Assembly (NCBI GenBank): GCA_937981905.1 | Contig: CALJMY010000078.1 | Location: forward strand, 1-42,072 | Length of the DNA: 42,072 bases | Reading direction: 5' to 3' | DNA from: an uncultured Enterobacterales bacterium | GTDB taxonomy: Bacteria > Pseudomonadota > Gammaproteobacteria > Enterobacterales > Psychrobiaceae | Part shown: positions 27,369 through 36,273 of the stretch, one piece after another | Layout of the letters: each line of letters begins with the position of its first letter | How positions within the stretch are numbered: position 1 is the first letter of the stretch | Notes under the pieces: model-generated | Database searches by the model: none | What the model was told of the DNA's origin: nothing | The model's input: the letters and a program-made list of their open reading frames with translations, nothing else | Program-made: the position numbers and the translations under genes

Positions 27369-27638
27369 TTAAAATCGACATGGTAAATGAACTGACTCAT
27401 TGTTCTTATTTTTTACTGGCGTCATAAAATCTACCGATAAGCCATTTTGATGAGTTTTATGAGGACGAAATTTACCACCATTCTCAAATCCAGTTTCGGC
27501 ATATTTATAGACAGTGTCTGGCATTATTATATTTAAATTACTATACGTATTAAGCAGAATTTTTTTCACATCAGAATGGACATAAGTCCTGCCTGCTAGT
27601 CTAGCAACATGACTATTGTTAAGGCGAGAAAAAGAAGC
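27369..27638 (-). pseudogene. Remnant of a murein endopeptidase-like (LAS metallopeptidase) gene
   Basis: The frame is open from an in-frame stop at 27639-27641 to the stop at 27369. It encodes about 90 residues resembling the middle of a penicillin-insensitive murein endopeptidase-like protein: RLAGRTYVHSDVKKILL, TVYKYAETGFENGGKFR and HKTHQNGLSVDFMTPV, where HxTHQxGLxxD is the zinc-site motif. There is no proper start (only GTG at 27569, inside conserved sequence) and no C-terminal part with the last zinc His. The N-terminus is cut off near a 12-bp inverted repeat. It is therefore probably a decayed gene fragment. Confidence 0.6.
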
Positions 27639-27645
27639 TTAAGCA

Positions 27646-27706
27646 TTGTCGGTTATACCAATTTATAATATTAAATTAATACATTGATAGATAATATAAC
27701 CGACAA
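27646..27706. repeat. 61-bp AT-rich segment bounded by 12-bp inverted repeats
   Basis: TTGTCGGTTATA at 27646-27657 is the exact complement of TATAACCGACAA at 27695-27706. The 37 bp between is AT-rich with no coding potential. The segment lies between the cut 5' end of the peptidase remnant and the 3' end of the next gene. It could be a tiny non-autonomous element or a long-loop hairpin. Confidence 0.4.
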
Positions 27707-27733
27707 CATTGATGACTGATTAATGATTAAATT

Positions 27734-28960
27734 TTATAACTTTATTCTTAAACAACGTATCAGATGTTTATCTTCAAATGGTCCATCAAAGCACATCATA
27801 TTATCTAATACGTTAGGTGTTTTAAGTTCATCGTATGGATTTTTAATATCATTAACATCATATTTAAAATGATGTAATTGATTAAACATAGTTAACTTAG
27901 CATCTAAATCGATAAATCTTGCAATATACTCATCAAAATTAGGCGATGCTATATTAAGTAATACATTACCGACATAGTTTCGAATTTTTGAGGTTGTTGG
28001 CTGAATTTGTTGCTTAATTTCCTTAGTGAATTGTGTTGGTGACAGCGTCGCAAGTCGTTCTACTCTTAGGTAAAAAGGAATTGTTGCGTTAATGGTCATG
28101 CTGGGTTTGTAAATCATGCGTACATACCATTCGGGAATATCACCGCCTATTTCAAAAAGCTCAGGAGATTTATCTAACTGTTTAAATAAATAATATCCCA
28201 TAGCAAATTCACGGGCCGCTACCATTTCAAAACTCTTTTCTGCGAGAGTAAGTTCAGGAATAACATCAACGTCTATTTTCTCTTTAGATATAATGATGCT
28301 CGCAGCATCAACAACATCTGACATTGTTATGAGTAAAAACATTTTCCCGATAAGGCTATCTTGTTGTTTTAATGACTTTCGTAATATTGAAAACTGAGTT
28401 AATAACAACGAAACTGCTTGTTGAGAATGTCCTTGTTTATACACTGAAATAGCGTTGAGTATATTGATATATTCTGCTTTTTTTAAATATTCAAACGGAG
28501 GAGATAGTTCGTTTAATGTTGGTTTTGTTAATGTTTTATATTCGCCAAATTCATGAAATTTTTTGGCACGAGATAACAACGTTGCATGTTGTTGAGATAA
28601 ATGTTCAATCGTTGCTTGCTCAGCATTAAAAATAGTATGAAGACAACTTTCTTCTGACATGCTACAAAATAAATCACTTTCAGGAAGTTGTAGTTTTTTG
28701 TCCTCAGGGTAATCAACTATTTGATAAGAATTATCTTCTGCTAATTTATTGGACTCATTTAATAATACTTGTCCTACGTCACTAGGATTTTCATTCTCAT
28801 GAGCGAAAATCCCATTGAGAAATATATAAGCTTCACTCTGAGTAACCACTTCGGTTTTATTAATTAATTGAGTAGCTCTTGGGTCTAAATCGTCATCTAT
28901 TTGAGAAACTAAAAATAAAATAATGATTGGAATGATCATTAAAAATAAGATTTTTTTCAT
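27734..28960 (-). CDS. Membrane-anchored periplasmic protein, unknown function
   Basis: A 408-residue protein with one N-terminal hydrophobic segment (about 4-20, no lipobox), so it is probably anchored in the inner membrane with its bulk in the periplasm. The rest is largely helical (long LSQQHATLLSRAKKF-, VSLLLTQFSILRKSL- and TLAEKSFEMVAAREFA-type stretches). Cysteines are few (FCSMSEESC and two near the C-terminus). I do not recognise the family. It lies 64 bp downstream of the ABC exporter on the same strand and could share its transcript. Confidence 0.72.
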   Translation of the reverse strand: MKKILFLMIIPIIILFLVSQIDDDLDPRATQLINKTEVVTQSEAYIFLNGIFAHENENPSDVGQVLLNESNKLAEDNSYQIVDYPEDKKLQLPESDLFCSMSEESCLHTIFNAEQATIEHLSQQHATLLSRAKKFHEFGEYKTLTKPTLNELSPPFEYLKKAEYINILNAISVYKQGHSQQAVSLLLTQFSILRKSLKQQDSLIGKMFLLITMSDVVDAASIIISKEKIDVDVIPELTLAEKSFEMVAAREFAMGYYLFKQLDKSPELFEIGGDIPEWYVRMIYKPSMTINATIPFYLRVERLATLSPTQFTKEIKQQIQPTTSKIRNYVGNVLLNIASPNFDEYIARFIDLDAKLTMFNQLHHFKYDVNDIKNPYDELKTPNVLDNMMCFDGPFEDKHLIRCLRIKL

Positions 28961-29024
28961 ATTTTACTATCGCCGTTTATTAGAGTTTTAACTTTCTTAA
29001 AGTCGTTATTTATTAAATTAAGAT

Positions 29025-30893
29025 CTACTCACTTTTACCTTGCTCAAATTGTAATTCGCATAACCGTTGATAAAGCGATGATGTTTGTAATAGCGTTTGG
29101 TGTGTTCCTGTATCAATAATTTTACCGTTATCCATCACTACAATTTTATCGGCGTGAATAACCGTTGCTAAACGATGTGCAATGATGATGGTAGTTCGGT
29201 TAACCATTAATTCATTGAGCGCTGCTTGCACGTGGAATTCACTTTGGGCATCGAGTGCGCTGGTGGCTTCATCAAGTAATAATACGTCTGGATCTTTTAA
29301 AATAGCGCGAGCAATAGCAACACGTTGTTTTTGACCACCAGATAAGCGAACGCCTTGTTCACCTAAAAAGCTATTGTAACCTTGTGGTAATTGTTTAATA
29401 AATTCATGAGCATGAGCACGTTTTGCTGCATCAATAATCTCATCTTTTGAAGCGTCAGGTTTGCCATAAGCAATGTTGTGCATGACATCACTACTAAACA
29501 ATACGGGGTGTTGTGGCACCATGCCCATTTCATCTCTGAGTTGAGATAAAGATAACTGTTTAATCGAAATTCCGTGTAGCAATACACAGCCTTGTTGTGG
29601 GTCGTAAAAGCGTTGTAACAATTCAAACATTGTTGTTTTACCCGCGCCAGAAGGACCCACTAAAGCAACCGTTTGGCCTTGTTCAATGGTGAGATTAATG
29701 TTCTTTAGCGCGGCAACATCAGGGCGAGAGGGGTAATAAAAGTCAAGATTATTAAAACCAATTGCGGCTATTGATTCACTTTTGTTCTCCGAGCGGCTGT
29801 TAGGTAATAAAAGTGAGGATTGTGGCGATGTAATCGCACTTTCAAGTGATAACAGTTCTAACAAACGTGTTGCCGAGCCTGCTGCGCGTTGTAATTCGCC
29901 ATAAACTTCAGCCACCGTTGCTACTGACGTGGCTACCATAATGGCGTAGAAAACAAAGGCTCCTAATTCACCGCCGCTCATATTGCCAGCTAATACATCC
30001 ATACCGCCAACCCAAAGCATCACACTAATGGCTGCAAAGGTTAATAAAATAACCGCTGCAAATAAAAACGATCGTTGCATGATCCTCTTTTTAGCCACTT
30101 CAAATGCTTTTTCTACTTCACCACCAAAGGCTTGCTCTTCAAGTATTTCATGATTATAGCTTTGTACTACTTTTATGTTTTGAATTATTTCGCCAGCATA
30201 AGTACCAATATCAGCAATGGCATCTTGGCTAGTTGATGCTAAGTCTCTAACGCGGCGACCAAAGAACAACATAGGGACTAAAATAAGTGGGACACAAACT
30301 ACAACAATCATGGTGAGTTTAAAATTGGTGACAAACAGCATTACCAGTCCGCCAAGCAACATGAAAAACGAGCGTAGTGCCATTGAAAAAGATGAACCAA
30401 TAATCGATTGTAAAAGCGTAGTGTCCGTCGTTAAACGAGACATTAATTCGCCACTGCGGTTTTCTTCAAAATAACTTGGGTGCAATCGAATAATTTTATT
30501 AAACACAGCCGTTCTAATATCTGCACTAACGCGTTCACCAAGCCATGACATTAAATAGAATCTGAAAAACGTGCCAAAGGCTAATAAACATATCATGCCA
30601 ATTAACACTAAAATGGTTTGAGTTAGTTGGTCGCTTGACCCAGCAATAAAGCCGTTATCTATCACCATCTTTACGCCTTGCCCCAAAGACAAACTCACGG
30701 TTGCGGTAAATAGTAAAAAGAATAAGGCGAGGGAGACTTGGCGGCGATAAGGTTTAATGAAACTTAAAATAGGCAACAAGCTTTGATAGGCACTGCTTTT
30801 TAATGGAGAGTCATCAGATAGAGATTCAGACAATTCGTTTTGACTAGTTTGTTTTTTTTTAGAATGCTGCTGAGAATGTTGTGACTGAGACAA
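29025..30893 (-). CDS. ABC exporter with fused membrane and ATPase domains (MsbA/lipid A-like subfamily)
   Basis: A 622-residue half-transporter, expected to function as a homodimer in the inner membrane. A polar N-terminus precedes six membrane helices (about 52-345). The nucleotide-binding domain has Walker A GPSGAGKTT (413-421), Q-loop PQHPVLF, signature LSGGQKQRVAIARAI, Walker B VLLLDEATSALD and the switch His of IIAHR. Only a TTG codon (30891-30893) gives a sensible start: no in-frame ATG exists upstream and the next Met lies well inside the transmembrane part. Substrate is unknown; lipid, peptide or drug are all possible. Confidence 0.92.
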   Translation of the reverse strand: MSQSQHSQQHSKKKQTSQNELSESLSDDSPLKSSAYQSLLPILSFIKPYRRQVSLALFFLLFTATVSLSLGQGVKMVIDNGFIAGSSDQLTQTILVLIGMICLLAFGTFFRFYLMSWLGERVSADIRTAVFNKIIRLHPSYFEENRSGELMSRLTTDTTLLQSIIGSSFSMALRSFFMLLGGLVMLFVTNFKLTMIVVVCVPLILVPMLFFGRRVRDLASTSQDAIADIGTYAGEIIQNIKVVQSYNHEILEEQAFGGEVEKAFEVAKKRIMQRSFLFAAVILLTFAAISVMLWVGGMDVLAGNMSGGELGAFVFYAIMVATSVATVAEVYGELQRAAGSATRLLELLSLESAITSPQSSLLLPNSRSENKSESIAAIGFNNLDFYYPSRPDVAALKNINLTIEQGQTVALVGPSGAGKTTMFELLQRFYDPQQGCVLLHGISIKQLSLSQLRDEMGMVPQHPVLFSSDVMHNIAYGKPDASKDEIIDAAKRAHAHEFIKQLPQGYNSFLGEQGVRLSGGQKQRVAIARAILKDPDVLLLDEATSALDAQSEFHVQAALNELMVNRTTIIIAHRLATVIHADKIVVMDNGKIIDTGTHQTLLQTSSLYQRLCELQFEQGKSE

Positions 30894-30969
30894 GGAAAAA
30901 CCTATACATGAAAATATGAATAAGGAGTAACCATACCATAAATTAACGTTATATTATGAGACAAAAATA

Positions 30970-30994
30970 ACGCACTAACATTATATTAGTGCGT
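30970..30994 (-). terminator. Terminator of the sugar symporter gene
   Basis: Arms ACGCACTAA and TTAGTGCGT (30970-30978, 30986-30994) with a 7-nt loop. On the minus strand the stem is followed by TATTTTTGT. It lies 16 nt past the symporter stop codon. Confidence 0.8.
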
Positions 30995-31010
30995 ATTAAT
31001 CAACTAATAA

Positions 31011-32339
31011 TTAAATCGTGTTAGGAGTTGCGTCTTTATTCATTTCTGCAATTTTTTCGTTCGTTAAGGTATAGCTACGCATAACCCATGCAACGATTAA
31101 CGAGCCAATAGCAGGGAAAATAGTAAATGATAACAACAAGCCATGTTTGGTTTCTTCGGTTTGTACAACATCAGCTTGATAGCCATAGTAAGCTAATAGC
31201 CAACCTGCAATAGCACCACCAAAAGCAACGCCTAATTTAATGAAAAAGACGACAGATGAGAATACCATCCCGTTATTTTTAACGCCTGTTTTAAAGTAGC
31301 CATAATCAACAGTATCAATTATTTTTGCCCATAATAATGGCGTGGCCATTTGTAAGAAGAAGCTCCATAAGAAGAACATTACAAAAGCGATCACGATATC
31401 AGCGCTACCGACCCAGTAACTTACAATACAAATGCATGCTGCGATTAACTGCAAAGCAATATACGCTTTTATTTTACAAACTCGTTTTGCCAATTGATTA
31501 GACAAAGAACAACCTAAAATACTACCAATCATACCAACGGTCATAAAGGCTGTGATTAACTCTTCTTGCGATAAATAATATTTTACGTAATAAACGGCTA
31601 GGGTGGCGCGAAGAACTTGGCCTGTTAATAAAAACAAAGCAGCAATACATAGCACTCGCCATTGATCATTTTTCCATAATATTTTTAAATTACTTTTAAA
31701 CGAACTATTACTAACTGGAGGTTGAACAACACGTTCTTTAGTACCTAAAAAACATAATAAAAATAGAATGACACCAAAAACACTCATAGCTGTCATGGTT
31801 AGTTGATAGCCTTTAGCTGCATCACCATCACCAAAGTAGCTAACTAATGGCATTGTTAATGCCGCTACAATTAAACCGCCAAACATGCCGCATACAAATC
31901 GATAAGATTGAATTGATACACGCTCTTTCGGATCAGTAGTTAATACACCGCCTAATGCAGAGTAAGGAATGTTGATAGCGGTATAAGCCAGCATTAGTAA
32001 GATGTAAGTAATGCTCGCGTAAATTATTTTACCATTGAGAGAAAAGTCAGGAGTGATAAACGCAAGCACGCTAATAATACCAAAAGGTACAGCAAGCCAT
32101 AACAAAAAGGGTCTAAATTGCCCCCAACGTGTTCTGGTTTTATCTGCAAAGTTCCCCATTAAAGGGTCAGTAACAGCATCTATTAACCTAACACCTAAAA
32201 ACAATGTTCCAACTAAAGCCGGAGATAAACCAACAACATCGGTGTAAAATATGAGTAAAAACATCATCACAGTTTGGAAGATAATATTACTGGCAGTATC
32301 GCCTAATCCATAGGCTATTTTTTCTTTTATCGAAATCAT
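31011..32339 (-). CDS. GPH-family glycoside/hexuronide:cation symporter (MFS)
   Basis: A 442-residue inner-membrane transporter with about 12 helices. Family marks are EKIAYGLGDTASNI at the N-terminus, the cytoplasmic loop GVRLIDAVTDPLMGNFADKTRTRWGQFRPF (shown in parts: DAVTDPLMG and RTRWGQFRPF), and a late YGYFKTGVKNNGM. Members carry sugars or sugar acids with Na+ or H+. No glycoside hydrolase or sugar kinase is adjacent, so the substrate is unknown. It has its own promoter region with a LacI-type operator 33 bp before the start, which implies sugar-responsive repression. Confidence 0.92.
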   Translation of the reverse strand: MISIKEKIAYGLGDTASNIIFQTVMMFLLIFYTDVVGLSPALVGTLFLGVRLIDAVTDPLMGNFADKTRTRWGQFRPFLLWLAVPFGIISVLAFITPDFSLNGKIIYASITYILLMLAYTAINIPYSALGGVLTTDPKERVSIQSYRFVCGMFGGLIVAALTMPLVSYFGDGDAAKGYQLTMTAMSVFGVILFLLCFLGTKERVVQPPVSNSSFKSNLKILWKNDQWRVLCIAALFLLTGQVLRATLAVYYVKYYLSQEELITAFMTVGMIGSILGCSLSNQLAKRVCKIKAYIALQLIAACICIVSYWVGSADIVIAFVMFFLWSFFLQMATPLLWAKIIDTVDYGYFKTGVKNNGMVFSSVVFFIKLGVAFGGAIAGWLLAYYGYQADVVQTEETKHGLLLSFTIFPAIGSLIVAWVMRSYTLTNEKIAEMNKDATPNTI

Positions 32340-32371
32340 AATAAGTGCTCTTTGATTAATTTTTTACTTTA

Positions 32372-32385
32372 TGGAAGCGCTTACA
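32372..32385. promoter_or_regulatory. LacI-family operator upstream of the sugar symporter
   Basis: TGGAAGCGCTTACA is centred on AAGCGCTT, the core of LacI/GalR-family operators in gammaproteobacteria. It is 33 bp before the symporter ATG and would overlap its promoter. The cognate regulator is not in this window. It is the only such site I noticed here. Confidence 0.75.
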
Positions 32386-32447
32386 TTTAAGCATATCTAA
32401 AATAAAATGATAGAGTAATTACCATCTATTTTTAATGAAATAATAAG

Positions 32448-32469
32448 TTTGGCCTTACAGAAGGCCAAA
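32448..32469 (-). terminator. Terminator after the 32513-33292 gene
   Basis: Arms TTTGGCCTT and AAGGCCAAA (32448-32456, 32461-32469) with the loop ACAG, followed on the minus strand by a T-rich tail (CTTATTATTT). It separates this gene from the symporter promoter. Confidence 0.7.
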
Positions 32470-32512
32470 ACTAATTGATGAAATAAATTAAAAATAATAA
32501 CTGACGCTAATA

Positions 32513-33292
32513 TTATTTAAAGATTGAACCAGCAATTATATTACCTTGCATATCTTTAGCATGTGAGTTGCTCGTTAATACATTTTTAGGCAACGTTTTA
32601 AATACATTGATTGGTGCCATTCCTCGTTTACCGCGGTTATCTGATAATTTAATGTTGCCGTACATTTTCCAGTTTTTCCAAGGCAGGCGAAACTTAGGTA
32701 TGTTTGTTTCAAAAGTAGGGTAATAAGCAAATTCAGTGAGTAATTTAGTCTCTTGGTCAAAGAATACTTCATACTTATTATTTGGAGTAACCCCCACACC
32801 TTCAAAGGTCATAGTGAGAACATCTACCGGACGTCCTTCTAAGCTTTTATCTTGTCTTGCATAAGCCAGATTCACACCATCGTCATGAAGTTTGTAAGGC
32901 ATAACAACCCAATAAGAATCATTAATCCATGTCTCGTAGCCCCACTTCATTTTTTTGGCTAAAAGTTTAGTGTCCGTTATCTCTACTCCATCTTCCCAAA
33001 CACGTCCTTTCTTTGTATGGATATTCATTAATAATACATTTTTTTTGTTATATTCAATCCGAATATCACCTGTATATTTATCCCAAACATGAAAGCGGCT
33101 TCCAAAAAATAACCAACTTAAATAACGTGTATTGTTGTAGTTCTCTCGCCCACCCATGGCTGAAATAGCCGCATTAGCGACTTTCATTGCTTTAGGGTCT
33201 TGGCCAAGTGTATTAGCAGCGCTAACTAAGCTCATTAAAAATAGTGGGATAATTAATAATAAGTGAATAGTTGATTTATAGCCTTTTTTCAT
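32513..33292 (-). CDS. Secreted protein, possibly of the LolA/LolB-like fold, unknown function
   Basis: A 259-residue precursor with a signal peptide (about 1-26, cleavage after SAAN or near it). The mature part begins with DPKAMKVANAAISAMGGRENY and continues as alternating beta-like segments (RFHVWDKYTGDIRIEYN, WINDSYWVVMPYKL, YEVFFDQETKLLTEFAYY), recalling the half-barrel of lipoprotein-sorting or DUF6503-like proteins. The fold assignment is tentative. It starts 39 nt after the ACT-domain gene and may be co-transcribed with it; a terminator follows. Confidence 0.65.
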   Translation of the reverse strand: MKKGYKSTIHLLLIIPLFLMSLVSAANTLGQDPKAMKVANAAISAMGGRENYNNTRYLSWLFFGSRFHVWDKYTGDIRIEYNKKNVLLMNIHTKKGRVWEDGVEITDTKLLAKKMKWGYETWINDSYWVVMPYKLHDDGVNLAYARQDKSLEGRPVDVLTMTFEGVGVTPNNKYEVFFDQETKLLTEFAYYPTFETNIPKFRLPWKNWKMYGNIKLSDNRGKRGMAPINVFKTLPKNVLTSNSHAKDMQGNIIAGSIFK

Positions 33293-33331
33293 ATTTGATT
33301 ATCCTGTCTTGTGAACGTAGAAAAATAAGAA

Positions 33332-33844
33332 TTAACTACCGTATTCCACATCAACCATTACATCATCGCCTAACTCTTCAATCGCATCAGTTAAGGCTTC
33401 AATTGATGAGTGCTCAGGAAGTAATACAGTGACTTGCGCTCTAAATAATAATTGGCCAGAGTTTGGCGCACTTTCTAGCACACTACTAAATTGCTCTATG
33501 TTAGCATCTACTGAATGTAGTGCTTTAGTGACTTCTTGCACGATACCTTGACGGTCATTACCTACAATAGCAATGTTGAGTAAATCTTGTGGCTCAATGT
33601 CTGCTGAGGTTGAATGGCCTTCTTGAATAATTGTTGATAAATCTTCTAATTGACCTAACGCTAAACTAAATTTTGCAAACGCGAGTTCTGGTAATTCAAC
33701 TTGAACGATACCTGCAAATTGACCAGCTAAATGACTCATCGAACTACCAAGCCAATTACCTTCATGATCGAAAATTATCTTTGCAAGTTGATCAACTAAA
33801 CCTGCTTTGTCTTTCCCTATAAAAGTAACAACAATATTTTTCAT
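33332..33844 (-). CDS. GcvR-like regulator with two ACT domains
   Basis: A 170-residue protein of two tandem ACT domains (about 3-80 and 90-168): FIGKDKAGLVDQLAKIIFDHEGNW and then VGNDRQGIVQEVTKALHS. This matches GcvR, which controls glycine cleavage by binding GcvA, but many genomes have several GcvR-like paralogues and no gcv genes are nearby, so the exact target is uncertain. It is divergent from pstC; the 185-bp region between holds a PHO-box-like site facing pstC. Confidence 0.85.
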   Translation of the reverse strand: MKNIVVTFIGKDKAGLVDQLAKIIFDHEGNWLGSSMSHLAGQFAGIVQVELPELAFAKFSLALGQLEDLSTIIQEGHSTSADIEPQDLLNIAIVGNDRQGIVQEVTKALHSVDANIEQFSSVLESAPNSGQLLFRAQVTVLLPEHSSIEALTDAIEELGDDVMVDVEYGS

Positions 33845-33961
33845 AATAGACCTTCTTATATTTTGATAGTAAGTACATGACTTAAAGTTACTTTATTAAT
33901 AAACGTGCTGAGTAAATTTGTCCAGCAATAAATATGAAGATTAAGTTGAATAAAATAAGAG

Positions 33962-33995
33962 ATGTCACATTAATGTCATATTGACGAAGTATCAT
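33962..33995 (+). promoter_or_regulatory. PHO-box-like site with -10 element before pstC
   Basis: Heptamers ATGTCAC and ATGTCAT separated by ATTA (33962-33979), followed exactly 10 bp later by TATCAT (33990-33995). The second heptamer and spacer are identical to those before phoB, and so is the 10-bp spacing. This is the clearest Pho promoter in the window. Confidence 0.75.
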
Positions 33996-34029
33996 AACGC
34001 CAGTTTTATGGGAATTAGGAAATTATTAG

Positions 34030-36273
34030 ATGTCACAGTCTGCCGACACATTAACAAATAAATCACGAGGCGATTTAAGCGCCAGTGATTCGTTACGCGC
34101 ATTTAAAGACAAACTTGCTCAATATAGTATTACTATGGGCGGTTTAATGGTGCTTATGACGCTGTTAATGATTTTTGGATATTTACTTTATGTTGTTGAA
34201 CCAGTATTTCGCGATGCGAGTATTGAAATTGTCCAAGAACAAAAAATCGATGCTTCAACTAATGTTGTAGCCAATGGTAGTGATGAACTTAATGAAATGG
34301 GTTATTACTACGACGATAATGGTCAAGTAACTTTTTATCCATTAATTGAAACTAGTCCAGCTAAAAGCATGGTTGATTTACCACTGGCTGATGGTCAAGC
34401 TATTGTTAGTTATGCGCAAAATAATTCAGATGTTGTCTTTGGTTTAAATGACGGTTCTATTTTATTATCGCAGCCAAGTTTCATGATGAGTTTTGACGAC
34501 AATGGACGAAGCATTAGTCCACAAGTTAGATACCCATTAGGTGAACAAAGTTTACTAGTTGATCCATTACAAAAACCACTGACTAAATTAACGTTTCAAC
34601 GTGACGAAGAACAAGTCACTGCTGTTGCATTTACACAAGACCGTCGACTAATTATTTCTACTTTAACAGCTGAAGAAAACTTCATGACTGAAGAAGTTGA
34701 ATGGGTTAATGAAACTAACGAACTAAAAGGTATTCCTACAACCGTTAGTAAAATTCTTATCACGCCAGATCAGCGTATTTTGTTTGTACTTAGTGATGCT
34801 CAGCTTTATATCTATAATCTAGCTGGTGGTAATTATGACGCGCCGCGCCAAGTTGTTGAAGTGAGTGAAGCTGGTGCACAAGTTACTGACATTAGTTTGT
34901 TATCTGGTGGTAGTTCAATTCTAGTTGGTAACAGTAATGGTGTGATTAGTCAGTGGTTTGAAACAAAAACAGACCGTGGTCGCCGTTTAACACGTATTCG
35001 TGAATTTAGTGTTGAAGGCAGTGTTGAAAAAATTGAAGCTGAACCGTTTCGTAAAACATTCGCTGTTTTAACAAGTAAAGGTGATATTCGTTTATTCCAC
35101 AGTACCAGTGACGCTGATTTATTAGAAGAACCGTTAGTAAACAAAGCAACTAATATGCAGTTCTCTCCACGTAATAACGCATTAATATTTACGACAAAAA
35201 CTGGTATCGATTTTTATACTCTAGATAACGAACATCCGGAAGTAACATGGAGCGCGTTGTGGCAAGAAGTTTGGTATGAAGGTTATCCTGAAGCTGATTA
35301 TGTTTGGCAATCAACGTCGGCTAGTGATGATTTTGAACCTAAACTATCATTAGTTCCTATCTCATTTGGTACGATAAAAGCAGCTCTGTACGCGATGTTA
35401 TTTGCAGTACCAATTGCCATCGCTGGTGCTATTTATACTGCTTATTTCATGCCTGCGAAATTACGTCAAGTAGTTAAGCCAACCGTTGAAACGATGGAAG
35501 CTCTTCCTACGGTAATTTTAGGATTCCTAGCTGGTTTATGGCTTGCACCCATTGTTGAAGAATATTTACCATTCGTCTTTATGATTTTGTTTGTTGTGCC
35601 TACAGCGATTGTTTTATTTGCTTTTGTACATCACAACTTACCTAAAAAATGGCGTAATATTTTAAACGAAGAGTATTCAACGCTCATGCTAATTCCTATT
35701 GTGTTACTAGCAAGTGCAGCGTGTTATGGCTTAAGTCCTATCGTTGAAGCACAGTTTATGGGCGGCGATGCTCGTATGTTTATTAGTAATGAATTAGGAA
35801 TCAACTTTGACCAACGTAACGCTCTCATCGTTGGTATTGCTATGGGCTTCGCTGTTATTCCTACTATATTCTCAATTACCGAAGATGCTATTTTCAGTGT
35901 GCCACAACATCTTAGTAATGGTTCATTAGCATTAGGTGCAACTCGCTGGCAAACACTGGTTGGTGTGGTGTTGTTAACAGCAAGTCCGGGGATTTTCTCA
36001 GCCGTTATGATGGGACTTGGACGTGCGGTTGGTGAAACCATGATTGTACTAATGGCAACAGGTAACACACCTATTATGGATTGGAATATATTTGAAGGCA
36101 TGCGTACTTTGTCGGCAAATATTGCGGTAGAAATGCCAGAGTCTGAAGTAGGGTCAACGCATTATCGTGTGTTGTTCTTAGCGGCTTTTGTATTATTTAT
36201 TTTCACTTTCTTCTTTAACACCGTGGCAGAGTTGGTTCGTCAACGTCTGCGCGATAAATATGGTTCGCTGTAA
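34030..36273 (+). CDS. pstC: Phosphate ABC transporter permease PstC with large extracytoplasmic insert
   Basis: The inner-membrane permease subunit that pairs with PstA. At 747 residues it is more than twice the length of E. coli PstC. TM1 is at about 36-56, then about 380 residues with repeated beta-propeller-like segments (VTDISLLSGGSSILVGNSNG, and similar) predicted outside the membrane, then the permease core (about 440-747) with the EAA-type loop NGSLALGATRWQTLVGVVLL and GRAVGETMIVL. This enlarged form is known in other gammaproteobacteria such as Pseudomonas; the insert's role is unknown. The stop overlaps the pstA start (TAATG). Confidence 0.92.
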   Translation: MSQSADTLTNKSRGDLSASDSLRAFKDKLAQYSITMGGLMVLMTLLMIFGYLLYVVEPVFRDASIEIVQEQKIDASTNVVANGSDELNEMGYYYDDNGQVTFYPLIETSPAKSMVDLPLADGQAIVSYAQNNSDVVFGLNDGSILLSQPSFMMSFDDNGRSISPQVRYPLGEQSLLVDPLQKPLTKLTFQRDEEQVTAVAFTQDRRLIISTLTAEENFMTEEVEWVNETNELKGIPTTVSKILITPDQRILFVLSDAQLYIYNLAGGNYDAPRQVVEVSEAGAQVTDISLLSGGSSILVGNSNGVISQWFETKTDRGRRLTRIREFSVEGSVEKIEAEPFRKTFAVLTSKGDIRLFHSTSDADLLEEPLVNKATNMQFSPRNNALIFTTKTGIDFYTLDNEHPEVTWSALWQEVWYEGYPEADYVWQSTSASDDFEPKLSLVPISFGTIKAALYAMLFAVPIAIAGAIYTAYFMPAKLRQVVKPTVETMEALPTVILGFLAGLWLAPIVEEYLPFVFMILFVVPTAIVLFAFVHHNLPKKWRNILNEEYSTLMLIPIVLLASAACYGLSPIVEAQFMGGDARMFISNELGINFDQRNALIVGIAMGFAVIPTIFSITEDAIFSVPQHLSNGSLALGATRWQTLVGVVLLTASPGIFSAVMMGLGRAVGETMIVLMATGNTPIMDWNIFEGMRTLSANIAVEMPESEVGSTHYRVLFLAAFVLFIFTFFFNTVAELVRQRLRDKYGSL

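Noticed and set aside
29025-30893. Naming the ABC exporter msbA
   Set aside because: Domain order matches, but no lipid A genes such as lpxK are adjacent and the subfamily has many non-MsbA members.
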